From positions 62,001 to 126,000 of the forward strand of contig NZ_JAKCFA010000023.1 in NCBI RefSeq assembly GCF_024198215.1: a stretch of DNA of 64,000 bases, written 5' to 3'. Positions within the stretch are counted from its first letter, which is position 1. Every line of letters begins with the position of its first letter. Of this stretch, positions 33,050 through 43,236 are shown one piece after another. Origin of the DNA: Myxococcus qinghaiensis. GTDB lineage: Bacteria > Myxococcota > Myxococcia > Myxococcales > Myxococcaceae. A model generated the notes under the pieces. That model had not been told where the DNA came from, ran no database searches, and saw only the letters and a list, made by a program, of their open reading frames with translations. Both the position numbers and the translations under genes were made by a program.

Positions 33050-33457
33050 GGGGGAACTCCTGATGAGTTGAGATTGATTTGCAGAGTCAGAAAAGTGCCC
33101 GGTCTCATACCGCTCGCGGCTCCGGGCGCGCAAGCGACGGAGGGCTCATTTCGACGGGTGCCGCCAGGGATTCCCCGAGGGAGAAGCGTGCGCGGGAAAG
33201 CCCGGGAAGCGCTCCAGAAGCCATGGCAGGTCCTTCTGGACGGGCTCGTCGGGCCTTTGGGTTTCAGGCGCCGGGGACCTGGGAGGTGTGGGAGACTCAC
33301 ACCAGCAGCACGGGGAGGCCGCCGAGCGCTCCCACTGCCGGTCCCTGTCCCAACGTACGATTGTCCTCCACTGGAAGGTGGCGGGGAGGACGCCGAGACG
33401 TTCTCTATGCAGGCCGGGGAATCGCTTTAGGTTCGGCACACGTCGCCAGGGGAATTC
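33050..33457. promoter_or_regulatory. Divergent region before the chemosensory operon
   Basis: 408 bases between the RCC1 gene and the cheY start. No convincing gene. Just upstream of the RCC1 start (33060-33110) the DNA is A+T-richer and may carry its promoter; the chemosensory promoter probably lies between 33350 and 33440. I could not identify boxes with confidence. Confidence 0.4.
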
Positions 33458-33835
33458 ATGCCAGAGGTGCTCGTCGTCGATGACAGCAAGGTGATGCGGG
33501 ACATGGTGGTGGCCTGTCTCAGGCCCTACCCGGGCCTGAACTTCACCCATGCGTCCAGCGGGCTGGAGGCCATCGAGCGCCTGTCGCTGAGCCCGTACGA
33601 CCTGGTGGTGCTGGACCTGAACATGCCGGACATCGGTGGCATCGAGGTGGTGGAGTTCGTGCGCGGGCAGGATCATCTGCGCGCGCTGCCCATCATCATC
33701 GTCACCACCCGCGGGGACGATGCGTCGCGCACGCGGGCCCTGACCGCTGGCGCCAACCGCTTCATGACCAAGCCCTTCAAGCCCGATGACATCCTCGCGG
33801 AGGCGCGGGGCTTGTTGGAAGAGAAGCCGGCTTGA
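33458..33835 (+). CDS. cheY: CheY-like receiver, first gene of the chemosensory operon
   Basis: 125 residues from ATG 33458. Receiver motifs: VDDSKVMRD (acidic pocket), Asp in LVVLDLNMPDIGG, Thr in IIIVTTRGDD and Lys in FMTKPFKPDD. It has no output domain. The stop overlaps the CheA start (TTGA), so CheY and CheA are made together. It is expected to take phosphate from CheA and pass the signal to a target, which in this system is not a flagellar motor. Myxobacteria use such systems for motility or developmental control. Confidence 0.9.
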   Translation: MPEVLVVDDSKVMRDMVVACLRPYPGLNFTHASSGLEAIERLSLSPYDLVVLDLNMPDIGGIEVVEFVRGQDHLRALPIIIVTTRGDDASRTRALTAGANRFMTKPFKPDDILAEARGLLEEKPA

Positions 33836-35877
33836 CCGCCTCCGTGGACCTCGCGGACTTCCTCCCCGCCTATCTGGCGGAGGTGGAGGAGCTGCTCGAC
33901 TCGGCCCACCGCCACTTGATGGCCGTGGAGGCGAGCGCGCGTCGTGGCTCCGCCCATCCGAAGTCCGTGCGGGAGCTGTTCCGCGCGCTGCACACCATCA
34001 AGGGCCTGTCCGCCATGGTGGACGTGGAGCCCATCGTCTCCATCTCCCACTGGATGGAGTCGTCGCTGCGTCAGGCCGACCAGGCCGGCGGGCGGCTGCC
34101 CGAGTCCAGCGTGGAGCCGTTGATGGAGGGCCTGCGCGCGGTGGAGCAGCGCATGCGCCAGCTCGCCTCGGGCAAGGACGCCGCGCCGGTGCCGCCCGGG
34201 CTGCTGGAGCGGCTGGAGGCGCTGGGCGTCTCCACCTCCGTGGTGCCCGGCGCCGCCCGACCCGTCGCCGTGACGCTCGATGAGACCCTGGCGCTCGGCT
34301 CCCGGTTGACGCCCGTCGAGCGCGAGCAGCTCACGACGAGCGTGGGCCACCGCCGCCCGATGCGCGTGGACTTCATCCCCGGCGCCGAGCGCGCCGCGCG
34401 GGGCATCACCATCAACAGCGTGCGCGAGCGACTGGCGACGCTGGGCGATTTGGTGAAGGTGGTCCCCCTCGCGGGGCCGGCGCCTGGCGGTGGCTCGCTC
34501 ACCTTCGTGTTGCTGCTGAGCACCGAGGCCTCGGACGCCGTGTTGATGGAGGCCGCCGGCGGCGAGCCCGCCCAGGTGCGCGCGCTGTCCACCCTGACCG
34601 CATCCCTGGCTGATGACGGGGCGCCGGCGCCGGTGCGCGAGCCGGAGCTGGAGGAGCCGGAGGAGGGGCGAAGGTCCAGCGGGACCCTGCGGGTGGAGGT
34701 GTCCCGGCTGGACGAGGCGCTGGAGCGCCTGGCGTCGCTCGTCGTCAACCGCTCGCGGCTGCAGCGCGCGGTGGCGGACCTGACGGCCGTGGGCGCGCCC
34801 ACGCGGGAGCTGCGCGCCATCCTCCATGAGAACGGGCGGCAGCTGCGCGACATGCGCGCGGCCATCCTCCGCCTGCGCATGGTGCGCGTGGGGGACGTGC
34901 TGGACAGGCTGCCGCTGCTGGTGCGCGGCCTGCGCCGCACCACGGGCAAGCCGGTGCGGCTGGAGATGGACGTGGGCGACGCGGAGCTGGACAAGGCCGT
35001 GGCGGACCGCATCTTGCCCGCGCTGGTGCACCTGGTGCGCAACGCGGTGGACCACGCGCTGGAGTCTCCGGAGGAGCGCCGCGCCGCGGGCAAGTCCCTG
35101 GAGGGCACCGTGCGCCTGGGCTGCCATGCGAACGCCAGCGGCTGGGTGGACCTCACCGTCACCGACGACGGGCGGGGCGTGGACGCGGAGGCGGTGGCCC
35201 GGCGCGCGCGAGTCCCTGCGCCCCGGGACTCGGATGACCTGCTGGAGCTTCTGTGCCGGCCCGGCTTCTCCACCCGCGAGGAGGTCACCTCCACCAGCGG
35301 GCGTGGCATGGGCATGGACATCGTCCGGCGCATCGTCGTGGACCAGCTCGGAGGCGACCTGCGCCTGGAGACGCGCGTGGGGGTGGGCACCACCTTCCAC
35401 CTGCGCGTGCCCCTGACGATTACCCTGCTGGACGCCATCATCTTCGAGTGCGCGGGCCTGCGCTACGCGGTGGCGGTGGGCTCCGTGGAGGAGCTCATCG
35501 AGGTGGAGGCCGCGCGGGTGGTGCGGCCCGCGGGTGCCCACGGCGTGGCCCTGGTGGAGCGCCGGGGCCAGGCGGTGTCGCTGGTGTCGCTGGCTCAGTT
35601 GCTGGGCTCCGCGTCCGCGCAGCAGGCGGTCGACGCCACGCCCGCGCGGGGGCTGGTGGTGCGGCAGCGTGGAGACCTGGTGGCGTTTGGAGTGGACCGG
35701 TTGCTCGGTCAGCAGGAAATCGTGCTGCGCCCGCTGGAGGACCCGCTCGTGCGGGTGCCCGGGGTGGCGGGAGCCACGGACCTGGGGGATGGCCAGCCCA
35801 CGCTGGTGCTGGACCTGAATGCGCTGGGAGCGGCGCGCCGCCCGGGGGCCGGGGGACGAGAGGAGCGCGCGACATGA
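33832..35877 (+). CDS. cheA: CheA histidine kinase
   Basis: 681 residues starting at TTG 33832, coupled to cheY. P1 Hpt domain carries His54 in RALHTIKGLSAM. A second helical/linker region includes an unusual part to about residue 275 (a P2-like domain with PMRVDFIPGAERAARGITIN). The dimerisation P3 follows, then the ATPase P4: LVRNAVDHALESPEERRAAGK, DDGRGV and GRGMGMDIVRR. P5 is the CheW-like regulatory domain (ITLLDAIIFECAGLRYAVAVGSVEELI). It is of normal domain order. It pairs with the CheW and receptor encoded next. Confidence 0.92.
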   Translation: MTASVDLADFLPAYLAEVEELLDSAHRHLMAVEASARRGSAHPKSVRELFRALHTIKGLSAMVDVEPIVSISHWMESSLRQADQAGGRLPESSVEPLMEGLRAVEQRMRQLASGKDAAPVPPGLLERLEALGVSTSVVPGAARPVAVTLDETLALGSRLTPVEREQLTTSVGHRRPMRVDFIPGAERAARGITINSVRERLATLGDLVKVVPLAGPAPGGGSLTFVLLLSTEASDAVLMEAAGGEPAQVRALSTLTASLADDGAPAPVREPELEEPEEGRRSSGTLRVEVSRLDEALERLASLVVNRSRLQRAVADLTAVGAPTRELRAILHENGRQLRDMRAAILRLRMVRVGDVLDRLPLLVRGLRRTTGKPVRLEMDVGDAELDKAVADRILPALVHLVRNAVDHALESPEERRAAGKSLEGTVRLGCHANASGWVDLTVTDDGRGVDAEAVARRARVPAPRDSDDLLELLCRPGFSTREEVTSTSGRGMGMDIVRRIVVDQLGGDLRLETRVGVGTTFHLRVPLTITLLDAIIFECAGLRYAVAVGSVEELIEVEAARVVRPAGAHGVALVERRGQAVSLVSLAQLLGSASAQQAVDATPARGLVVRQRGDLVAFGVDRLLGQQEIVLRPLEDPLVRVPGVAGATDLGDGQPTLVLDLNALGAARRPGAGGREERAT

Positions 35878-36320
35878 GCGTGCTGCATGTGGTGTTCAAG
35901 GTGGATGGCGCCGAGTACGTGCTGCCGGCGTCGGATGTCCTCCAGATGGAGTCCTTCACCGGGGCCACGCCCGTGCCAGGAGCGCCCGCGCATGTCGCGG
36001 GGCTGGTGCAGGTGCGGGGCCGCGTCATTCCCGTCGTCGACGCGCGCAGGCGCTTCGGGTTGCCGGCGCTGGAGCGCTCGCTCGACACGCGGGTGGTGGT
36101 GGGGCAGCTGGGGACGCGGACGGTGGGGCTGTTGGTGGACAGCGCGCGCGAGGTCTTGAAGCTGGACCCCGCGAAGTTCCAGCCGCCGCCACCCTTGGTG
36201 GTGGAGGGCTCGAAGGGGTTCGTGAAGGCCGTGGCCCAGGTGGGGCCCAGGCTGGTGATGCTCATCGATTTCCCCCGGGTCATCGGGGAGGAGACGCCGG
36301 ATGGCGACGGAAAACGGTAA
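35874..36320 (+). CDS. cheW: CheW coupling protein
   Basis: 148 residues from ATG 35874, overlapping the cheA stop (ATGA). The single CheW domain reads [21 protein letters not shown], then [25 protein letters not shown] and [15 protein letters not shown], ending in DFPRVIGEE. It links receptor tips to CheA P5. The next gene starts 20 bases inside it. Confidence 0.92.
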   Translation: MSVLHVVFKVDGAEYVLPASDVLQMESFTGATPVPGAPAHVAGLVQVRGRVIPVVDARRRFGLPALERSLDTRVVVGQLGTRTVGLLVDSAREVLKLDPAKFQPPPPLVVEGSKGFVKAVAQVGPRLVMLIDFPRVIGEETPDGDGKR

Positions 36321-38859
36321 TGGCCCCCAGGGGCAGGATGACGCGCGCGGCCTGACCGAGCGCTTGTCGCGAGGCGTCCGTGAGGGCGCGGCGCTGCTGC
36401 AGGACGCGGAGGCGCTCGCCTCGCGGCTGGCCGCCAGCGGCAACGAGCAGGCCGCGGCCTCCGAGCAGGTGCGCGCCTCCATCGAGTCGGTGGCCGCCCA
36501 CGTCGAGGCGACGAGCACGGCGGCGCAGACGCTCGCGCGCTCCCAGCGCACGGTGAGCGACTCCGCCCGCACGCTGCAGCAGGAGGCGGAGGTCACCGCG
36601 GGCTCCGTGCAGGAGGTCAGCGCGTCGGTGGCGGGCGTGCGCAAGGACGCGGCCCACCTGGCGGCGGAGGCGGACACCACCGCCGCCACGCTGGAGCAGG
36701 TGTCGCGTTCGGTGAAGACGGTCAACGCCAACGCGGAGGACCTGGCCGCCGCCAGCGAGGAGTTGCTCGCGTCCATGACGGAGATGAACTCCACCGTGGC
36801 GGACCTGGTGGCGCGCAACCAGTCGGGCGCGGCCTCCACGGAGGAGGTGGGCGCGACGATTGAGGAGATGGCCAAGGGAATCGCCCGGCTGTCCACCGAC
36901 GCCCAGGGCATGGGGGAGCGGGTGACGCTGGTGACGGGCGCGGTGGTGGGGCTGGGCAAGTCGCTGAGCGACCTGGCCCGCGATGCCACCTCCATGTCCT
37001 CCGGCGTGGAGGAGACGGCGTCCACCGCGGAGGAGCTGGCGCGCAGCGTGCGCGGCGTGGCGGAGAGCGCGCGCGTGCTGGAGACGCACGCGGCCTCCAC
37101 CGCCTCCACCGTGGAGGAGGTGGCCGCCAGCGTCGAGGAGGTGGCCGCCACCGCGGAGAAGAACGCCGCCGTGGTGGACGCCAACGCGGCGACGATTGAG
37201 CAGCTCGCGCGCTCCGCCCAGTCCGTGGCCAAGGCGTCCGAGGCCATCAACACCCTGGCGGCCACCAGCGCCAGCGCGTCCTCGCAGCTGGAGGTGTCCA
37301 CGCGGCGGGTGGCGCAGATGGGCGAGGAGGCGCGCGCCACGTCGGACCGGGTGGGCACCATCGCCCGCGAGGGTGGCGCCACGGTCGTGCGCTCCATCGC
37401 CGGCTTCAGCCGCATCCGTCAGTCCATCGTCGAGTCCTCCGGCGTCATGAAGGAGATGGGCAAGCGCGCCGAGGAGATTGGCGACATCGTCCAGACCATC
37501 AACCTCATCGCCGACCGCACCAACCTCCTGTCCCTCAACGCGAGCATCGAGGCGGCGCGCGCCGGGGAGCACGGGCGCGGCTTCGCGGTGGTGGCGGAGG
37601 AGATTCGCGCCCTGGCGGACCGCGCGGCGGCGGCCAGCTCGGACGTGGCGAAGATTGTGCGCGGCCTGCAGACGACGGCGCGCGAGGCGGCGAGCGCGAG
37701 CGCGGAGGGCATGCGCGCCGCGGACGAGGGCGCGGCGCTGGCGTCGGACGCGGAGCGGGCCCTGTCCACCATCCTCAAGGGCGTGGACGACGTGGGGCAG
37801 AACGTGCGCGAGGTGAACCGCGCCACGGGTGAGCAGGTGCAGGCGGTGCAGGCGCTGGCGCAGGGCACCGCGAAGATGAGCGAGCAGGGCCGCGTCATCG
37901 CCACGTCCGCGACGGAGCAGGCGCAGGCGGCCCAGGCGCTGGCGCAGGGCGGCACGGAGATGCGGCGCATGGCCCGGCAGACGACGCAGGCCACCGCGGA
38001 CCAGGCCCGCGCGCTGCGCGACGTGGTGCGCTCCAACGGGCAGCTGTCGGAGGTCGCCCAGAAGGTGTCCCGCGCGGTGCAGGAGCAGGCGGCGGCGGCG
38101 GCGGACCTGTCCAAGGGCGCGGCCCAGATGCGCCAGCTGGTGCAGGGCGTGAGCGCCGTCGTGGGGACGCAGAGCAAGGAGGTGACGGGGATGGGGCAGG
38201 CGGCCCAGGACCTGTCGAGCACCACCCAGCGCACCCTGTCGGGGCTGTCCGAGCAGGCCAAGGCGGCGGCGGAAGTCGCGCGCGCCATGGAGGAGACGCG
38301 CAAGGAGGTGGCCCAGTCCGCGCGCGGCATGGCGGAGCAGGCGCGCGCGCTCAAGCAGGGCGAGACGGCCAGCCGCCAGGTGGCGAAGCTGGCGTCGTCC
38401 GTGACGCGTGCCACCGACGAGCAGGCCCAGGCGCTCGTCGCGCTGGTGAAGGGCGCGGACGAGGTGCGGCGGGTGGCCAAGGGCACGGCGCGCGCGCTGG
38501 ACGAGCAGTCGGAGGTGCTGACGGCGCTGGCGGCCTCCGCGCAGCGGCAGGCCACGGGCACCGCCGCGGTGGCGCGCGCCAGTGGCGAGGCCACGCAGGT
38601 GATGGATGGCCTGGCGAAGGGCGTGGAGGAGATGCGGGTGAGGGCGAGGGAAATCACCACCACCACCGCGCAGCAGGTCCGCACGTCGGCGGCCACCGCG
38701 GGAGAGGTGCGCGAGGTGGCGGGGCGACTGACGCACCTGTCGCGGCTCCAGGCGGAGCAGGTGGAGAGCCTGGAGCGGTTGGGGAGTGTGCTGGGGAGCG
38801 GTGGCACCCCGCAGGCCCCCGAGGCGGGGGGCTCGCGCTCCCGGGAGCGACAGACATGA
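36301..38859 (+). CDS. Soluble methyl-accepting chemoreceptor with an unusually long coiled coil
   Basis: 852 residues, starting inside cheW at ATG 36301. There is no membrane helix and no recognisable ligand domain. Nearly all of it is Ala/Glu/Ser/Val heptads. The conserved hairpin tip is at about 395-445 ([52 protein letters not shown]). The arms before and after are each about 390 residues, far longer than in standard receptors (roughly 200), so the C-terminal arm continues with non-signalling repeats ([20 protein letters not shown] and similar). It resembles the cytoplasmic Frz-type and che7-type receptors of Myxococcus. The signal must come through partners, possibly the HEAT protein encoded next. 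Confidence 0.88.
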   Translation: MATENGNGPQGQDDARGLTERLSRGVREGAALLQDAEALASRLAASGNEQAAASEQVRASIESVAAHVEATSTAAQTLARSQRTVSDSARTLQQEAEVTAGSVQEVSASVAGVRKDAAHLAAEADTTAATLEQVSRSVKTVNANAEDLAAASEELLASMTEMNSTVADLVARNQSGAASTEEVGATIEEMAKGIARLSTDAQGMGERVTLVTGAVVGLGKSLSDLARDATSMSSGVEETASTAEELARSVRGVAESARVLETHAASTASTVEEVAASVEEVAATAEKNAAVVDANAATIEQLARSAQSVAKASEAINTLAATSASASSQLEVSTRRVAQMGEEARATSDRVGTIAREGGATVVRSIAGFSRIRQSIVESSGVMKEMGKRAEEIGDIVQTINLIADRTNLLSLNASIEAARAGEHGRGFAVVAEEIRALADRAAAASSDVAKIVRGLQTTAREAASASAEGMRAADEGAALASDAERALSTILKGVDDVGQNVREVNRATGEQVQAVQALAQGTAKMSEQGRVIATSATEQAQAAQALAQGGTEMRRMARQTTQATADQARALRDVVRSNGQLSEVAQKVSRAVQEQAAAAADLSKGAAQMRQLVQGVSAVVGTQSKEVTGMGQAAQDLSSTTQRTLSGLSEQAKAAAEVARAMEETRKEVAQSARGMAEQARALKQGETASRQVAKLASSVTRATDEQAQALVALVKGADEVRRVAKGTARALDEQSEVLTALAASAQRQATGTAAVARASGEATQVMDGLAKGVEEMRVRAREITTTTAQQVRTSAATAGEVREVAGRLTHLSRLQAEQVESLERLGSVLGSGGTPQAPEAGGSRSRERQT

Positions 38860-41225
38860 CGGAAACGACTTCCGTGACGGCCTCCCCCTTGTTCCTGTCC
38901 TTGGAGGACAGGGCGCGGGTGGAGGAGGTGGAGCAGCTGGCCCGCAGGGGCGCGGGCAGCCTGGAAGCGCTGGTGGCCGGGCTGGACACGTCGAGCTGGG
39001 CGGTGCGTCGCGCCGTCGTGGCGGCGCTCGCGCGGCTGGGCACTCCGGCGGTGCCCGCGCTGTGCGACGTGCTGCGCCACCGGCGCGACAACGAGGCGCG
39101 GCTGGCGGCCGCGGTGGAGGCACTGGTGGCCTCCACGGGTTCGGTGGAGGAGTCGCTGGAGACGCTGGCGGACAGCCCCTCCGCGGCCATCGTCTGTGAC
39201 GCCGCGCAGGTGCTGGGGCGGCGGCGCAGCCGGCGCTCGGTGCCGCTCCTGGCGCGGCTCACCGTGCACCCGGACGACAACGTCGCGGTGGCGGCCATCG
39301 AGGCGCTGGGCCGCATTGGCGGCGGCGCGGCGGTGGACGCGCTGCTGGCGGCGCTGGGCAGCGGCAACTTCTTCCGCATCTTCCCCGCCATCGACGTGCT
39401 GGGCAGGTGCGGGGACCCGACGGTGGTGCCCGCGCTGCTGGGCCTGCTGGCGGACCCCTTCTACGCGCTGGAGTCGGCGCGCGCGCTGGGCCGCACGGGC
39501 CAGGACGCGGCGGTGCCCTCGCTGGTGAGCCTGTTGCGGCGGGGCAATGACGGGCTGGTGCGCGTGGCGGCGGTGGCGCTGGTGGACATCCACGAGGCGC
39601 AGGTGCAGCGCTTCGGCGGCGCGCGCGCGGTGCAGGCCGCGCTGCGCTCCGGCAGTGACTTGTCCATGCTGGGCCGCAGGCTGGCGCAGGCCATCAGCAG
39701 CGCGGACTCGACGGAGCGGGCCGCGCTGGCGCGGCTTTTGGGCTGGGTGGGCGGGCAGGACGCGGCGGCGGGCCTCCTGCGGCTGTTGGACGGGCCGGAC
39801 CCGACGGTGGCGCGCGCGGCGGCGAGCGCCCTGGCGGAGCTGGGGGCGGATGCGGACGAGCAGATTCTGCAGTCGCTCCAGGACGGAGACAGCGCCCGGC
39901 GCCGGGTGCTGCTGCCGCTGGTGGGGCGCCGCGCGTCGGCGGTGCGGGAGGTGATGGCGTGTCTGGAGGACCGGGAGGCGTCCGTGCGCGCGCTGGCGGC
40001 GGACACGCTGTCGCGCATCGGCGACACGTCCGCGGTGCCCGTGCTCTTCCAGCGCCTCGTCGACGACGACGCGCGCGTGGTGCAGGCCGCCACGGGCGCC
40101 ATCCAGTCCCTGGGCAGCGAGCAGACGGAGGACCTGGCGCTCCAGGCGGCGCGCTCTCCGGACGCGCGCCTGCGCCGCGCGGCGCTGCGCATCATCTCCT
40201 ACTTCGGCTATCCCCGAGGCCTGGAGGTGCTGCTGTCGGCCATGCGCGACTCGGACGAGCGGCTGCGCGACGCGGCCATCTACGGCCTGCCCTTCATCGA
40301 GGACCCGCGCGCGGTGGACGCGCTCCTGACGGCGGCCACCCACGAGTCGGAGCGCACGCGCGCGGCGGCCATGCGCGCGCTGGGGCAGACGGAGAAGGAG
40401 GCGCGCATCACCTCCACGCTGCTCGGCGGCCTCAACGACCGAGACCCGTGGGTGCGCTACTACGCGTGCCAGTCGCTGGGGAAGCTGAACGAAGAGGCCG
40501 CCGCGGACGCGATTGTCGCGCTGGCGGACGACGACGCGGGGCAGGTGCGCGTGGCGGTGGTGGACGCGCTGGCGCACATGCACACGGAGAGCGCCATGAC
40601 GGCGCTGCGGCGCGCGGCGGCCAGCACCGACGAGGACGTGCGGCGCGCGGCGCTCCTGGGGTTGGGTGTGGCGCGGCGTCAGGACGCGCTGCCCGTGCTG
40701 CTGGAGGCCTCGTCGTCCGAGGACGCCGCCACGCGCCTGGTCGCGCTGTCCGCCGTGGCCGAGTACGAGGCCCCGGAGACGCTGCCCGCGCTGCTGCACG
40801 CGGCCAGTGACAGGGACGACAGCGTGCGCAGCGCGGCGGTGGGCTTCCTGGCCACGCGCCCGGGCGTCCATGCCACCCAGGCCCTGGTGTCGCTCCTGGG
40901 GGACATGACGGTGCGCGAGCGGGTGGTGAGCGCGCTGGCGCTGCCCATGGAGGGGCGGCTGCCGGGGCTGCTCACCGCGCTGGACGTGGCGGACGAGGTG
41001 ACGGCGCCCTTGCTGGTGGCGGCCCTGGCGCGGATGCGCAGGGCGGACGCGCGCGCCGCGCTCCTTCAAGTCCTGGAGACCTCCAGCGCCTCGGCCCGCC
41101 GCGCCGCCGTGCCCGCGGTGAATGCGCTGGGGACCCTGGAGGCCCGCGACGCGCTGGAGCGCGCCTCCCTGCGTGACGAGGACCCGGAAGTCCGGCGGGC
41201 CTGCCTCCTGGCCTTGGGGAAGTGA
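38856..41225 (+). CDS. HEAT-repeat protein of the chemosensory operon (Cpc7-like)
   Basis: 789 residues made of about 24 HEAT/PBS-lyase-like repeats, for example [39 protein letters not shown] and [22 protein letters not shown] 38856 overlaps the receptor stop (ATGA). HEAT repeats bind other proteins. In the M. xanthus che7 cluster I recall a HEAT protein (Cpc7) that interacts with the receptor; the same position here suggests the same role, linking the receptor to an unknown input. The gene is much longer than the phycocyanin-lyase (CpcE) proteins after which that protein was named. Confidence 0.85.
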   Translation: MTETTSVTASPLFLSLEDRARVEEVEQLARRGAGSLEALVAGLDTSSWAVRRAVVAALARLGTPAVPALCDVLRHRRDNEARLAAAVEALVASTGSVEESLETLADSPSAAIVCDAAQVLGRRRSRRSVPLLARLTVHPDDNVAVAAIEALGRIGGGAAVDALLAALGSGNFFRIFPAIDVLGRCGDPTVVPALLGLLADPFYALESARALGRTGQDAAVPSLVSLLRRGNDGLVRVAAVALVDIHEAQVQRFGGARAVQAALRSGSDLSMLGRRLAQAISSADSTERAALARLLGWVGGQDAAAGLLRLLDGPDPTVARAAASALAELGADADEQILQSLQDGDSARRRVLLPLVGRRASAVREVMACLEDREASVRALAADTLSRIGDTSAVPVLFQRLVDDDARVVQAATGAIQSLGSEQTEDLALQAARSPDARLRRAALRIISYFGYPRGLEVLLSAMRDSDERLRDAAIYGLPFIEDPRAVDALLTAATHESERTRAAAMRALGQTEKEARITSTLLGGLNDRDPWVRYYACQSLGKLNEEAAADAIVALADDDAGQVRVAVVDALAHMHTESAMTALRRAAASTDEDVRRAALLGLGVARRQDALPVLLEASSSEDAATRLVALSAVAEYEAPETLPALLHAASDRDDSVRSAAVGFLATRPGVHATQALVSLLGDMTVRERVVSALALPMEGRLPGLLTALDVADEVTAPLLVAALARMRRADARAALLQVLETSSASARRAAVPAVNALGTLEARDALERASLRDEDPEVRRACLLALGK

Positions 41226-41235
41226 CAAGGACGTC

Positions 41236-42057
41236 ATGCCTTCCCTGCCGATGTCCCCCCAGGTCTTCTCCATCCTCGCCGCGCTCATCGAGCAGCGCGC
41301 GGGGCTTCACTACGCGGCGGAGGACCGCGAGCTGTTGTCCGACAAGGTGTCGGACCGGGCGCAGGAAGCGGGCTTCGACTCGCTGCTCGACTACTACTAC
41401 TTCCTCCGGTACGACCCGGCGGGCTCGGCCGCGCTGGACTCCCTGGTGGACTCGCTGCTCGTGCACGAGACGTACTTCTTCCGGGAGCCGCTGCCGCTGT
41501 CGGTGCTGGTGGAGGACGTGCTCGCGCCCCGGGTGCGCTCAGGCCAGAAGCCCCGCGTGTGGTGCTCGGCGTGCTCCACCGGCGAGGAGCCCCTGACGCT
41601 GGCGATGATGCTGGCGGACCGGGGGCTGCTCTCCGGCGTGGAAATCCTGGCCAGTGACTTGAGCACCCGGGCCCTGGAGCGCGCTCGCACCGGCGAGCAC
41701 AACCTGCGCGCCACGCGCGCGCTGCCGCCCGGGGTGGAGGGGCGCTGGCTGGAGCAGGTGGACGGACGCACCCGGCCCAAGCAGGAGCTGGTGGACGCGG
41801 TGGAGTGGCGCCGCATCAACCTGGTGGACGAGGCGACGGTGGCGAAGCTGGGCCAGTTCGACGCCATCGTCTGCCGCAATGTCCTCATCTATTTCCAGGA
41901 TGAGACGGCGCGCCGGGTGGTGGCGTCGCTCACCCAGGCGCTGAAGCCCGGAGGCCAGCTGGTGGTGGGCACCTCCGAGTCGCTGCTGCGCTTCGGCACC
42001 GCGCTCTCCTGCGAGGAGCGGCGCGGCGTCTTTTTTTATGGCAAGGCGGGTGGATGA
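41236..42057 (+). CDS. cheR: CheR receptor methyltransferase
   Basis: 273 residues from ATG 41236 (AAGGA upstream), 10 bases after the HEAT gene. The N-terminal helical domain is followed by LLVHETYFFREPLPLSVLVEDV, the SAM site (PRVWCSACSTGEEPLTLAMML), VEILASDLSTRALERAR and the tail motif FDAIVCRNVLIYFQDETARRVVASL. It should methylate glutamates of the soluble receptor. Its stop overlaps the cheB start. Confidence 0.92.
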   Translation: MPSLPMSPQVFSILAALIEQRAGLHYAAEDRELLSDKVSDRAQEAGFDSLLDYYYFLRYDPAGSAALDSLVDSLLVHETYFFREPLPLSVLVEDVLAPRVRSGQKPRVWCSACSTGEEPLTLAMMLADRGLLSGVEILASDLSTRALERARTGEHNLRATRALPPGVEGRWLEQVDGRTRPKQELVDAVEWRRINLVDEATVAKLGQFDAIVCRNVLIYFQDETARRVVASLTQALKPGGQLVVGTSESLLRFGTALSCEERRGVFFYGKAGG

Positions 42058-43109
42058 CGGTGGTTGCTCCCATTCGTGTGTTGGTGGTGGACGACTCGGC
42101 GTTCGCCCGCAAGGTGCTGCGCCAGGTGCTCTCCAACGCGGAGGGCATCGAGGTGGTGGACACCGCGCGCGACGGCCTGGACGCCCTGGAGAAGGTGTCG
42201 GAGCTCAAGCCCGACGTCCTCACGCTGGACCTGGTCATGCCGGGCCTGGACGGGCTCGGCGTGCTGCGCGCGCTGGACTCCCTGCCGGACGCGCCGCGCG
42301 TCGTGGTGGTGAGCAGCACGGGTGAGGAGAGCGAGCTGGCGGTGGCCGCCCTCCAGGCTGGCGCGGTGGAGCTGGTGCACAAGCCCTCCGCGCTCGCCAC
42401 GGACCGGCTCTATGAGCTGGGCGCGGAGCTGGTGGAGAAGGTGCGCACCGCCGCGCGCGTGTCCCGGCGTCCCTGGCGCCTGCCGTCTTCCAGCTCGCCC
42501 CCCACCGCGACGGCCTCGGCCCAGGACGTGGCGGGGCCGGCGCGCAACCTGGTGGTGGTGGGCACCTCCACCGGGGGCCCCCAGGCCCTCACGCGCCTCT
42601 TGTCGATGATGCCCGCGGACTTCCCCGCGCCCATGGCGCTCGCGCTGCACATCCCCCCGGGCTACACGGAGGCGGTGGCGCGCCGGCTGGACGCGCTGTG
42701 CCCGCTGGAGGTGCGCGAGGCCGAGGACGGCCTGGAGCTGCGCCCCGGCCGCGTCGTGCTCGCGCGCGCGGGCCAGCACCTCAAAATCGAGCGGCACGGC
42801 GCCCTCACCCTGGGCCGCGTGGACCGACATCCGGTGCAGATGCCGCACCACCCCTCCGTGGACGTCCTCTTCGAGAGCGCGGCCCGCACGTGGGGCAAGG
42901 ACACGGTGGGCCTGGTGCTCACCGGCATGGGCGACGACGGGCGGGAGGGCGCGCGCGCCATCCGGGCCGCGGGCGGCACCATCCTGACTGAGTCCGAGTC
43001 CTCCTGTGTCGTCTACGGCATGCCTCGCGCCGTCGACGAAGCGGGCCTCTCCAACGCCACTGCGCCCCTGGATGGGATGATGGCGTTGCTGCTCGCTCAG
43101 CTCCGCTGA
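42054..43109 (+). CDS. cheB: CheB methylesterase
   Basis: 351 residues from ATG 42054 (ATGA overlap). N-terminal receiver (VLVVDDSAFARKVL, Asp in LTLDLVMPGLDG, Lys in HKPS). C-terminal esterase with the catalytic Ser in VVGTSTGGPQAL, His in ALHIPPGYTEAV and Asp in LVLTGMGDDGREGA. It reverses CheR and may amidate receptor glutamines. It completes the adaptation pair of this operon. The next gene lies 127 bases on. Confidence 0.92.
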   Translation: MTVVAPIRVLVVDDSAFARKVLRQVLSNAEGIEVVDTARDGLDALEKVSELKPDVLTLDLVMPGLDGLGVLRALDSLPDAPRVVVVSSTGEESELAVAALQAGAVELVHKPSALATDRLYELGAELVEKVRTAARVSRRPWRLPSSSSPPTATASAQDVAGPARNLVVVGTSTGGPQALTRLLSMMPADFPAPMALALHIPPGYTEAVARRLDALCPLEVREAEDGLELRPGRVVLARAGQHLKIERHGALTLGRVDRHPVQMPHHPSVDVLFESAARTWGKDTVGLVLTGMGDDGREGARAIRAAGGTILTESESSCVVYGMPRAVDEAGLSNATAPLDGMMALLLAQLR

Positions 43110-43236
43110 CTTCGGGAAAAACCGGGTGGGGGCACCGTCGCCCGCACCCCTACATGGTGAGGAAGGGGGCGGCCTTGCCCCCAGGCCCGAGCGATAGTTT
43201 TGGTTCTGCACGGAAGCGTCAGGCAGACTGCCGGCC

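Noticed and set aside
31421-33430. A 669-codon plus-strand frame opposite the RCC1 gene
   Set aside because: It is the antisense of repeated RCC1 codons and has low-complexity His/Arg/Val content; the minus-strand protein has clear RCC1 repeats.
35709-37415. A 568-codon minus-strand frame opposite cheW and the receptor
   Set aside because: Ala/Ser/Thr-rich antisense of the heptad-repeat receptor; no start signal and no domain.
37419-41288. A 1289-codon minus-strand frame across the receptor and HEAT genes
   Set aside because: It is a mirror of high-G+C plus-strand coding DNA, with Arg/His/Ala-rich composition and no domain; the plus-strand genes have clear families.
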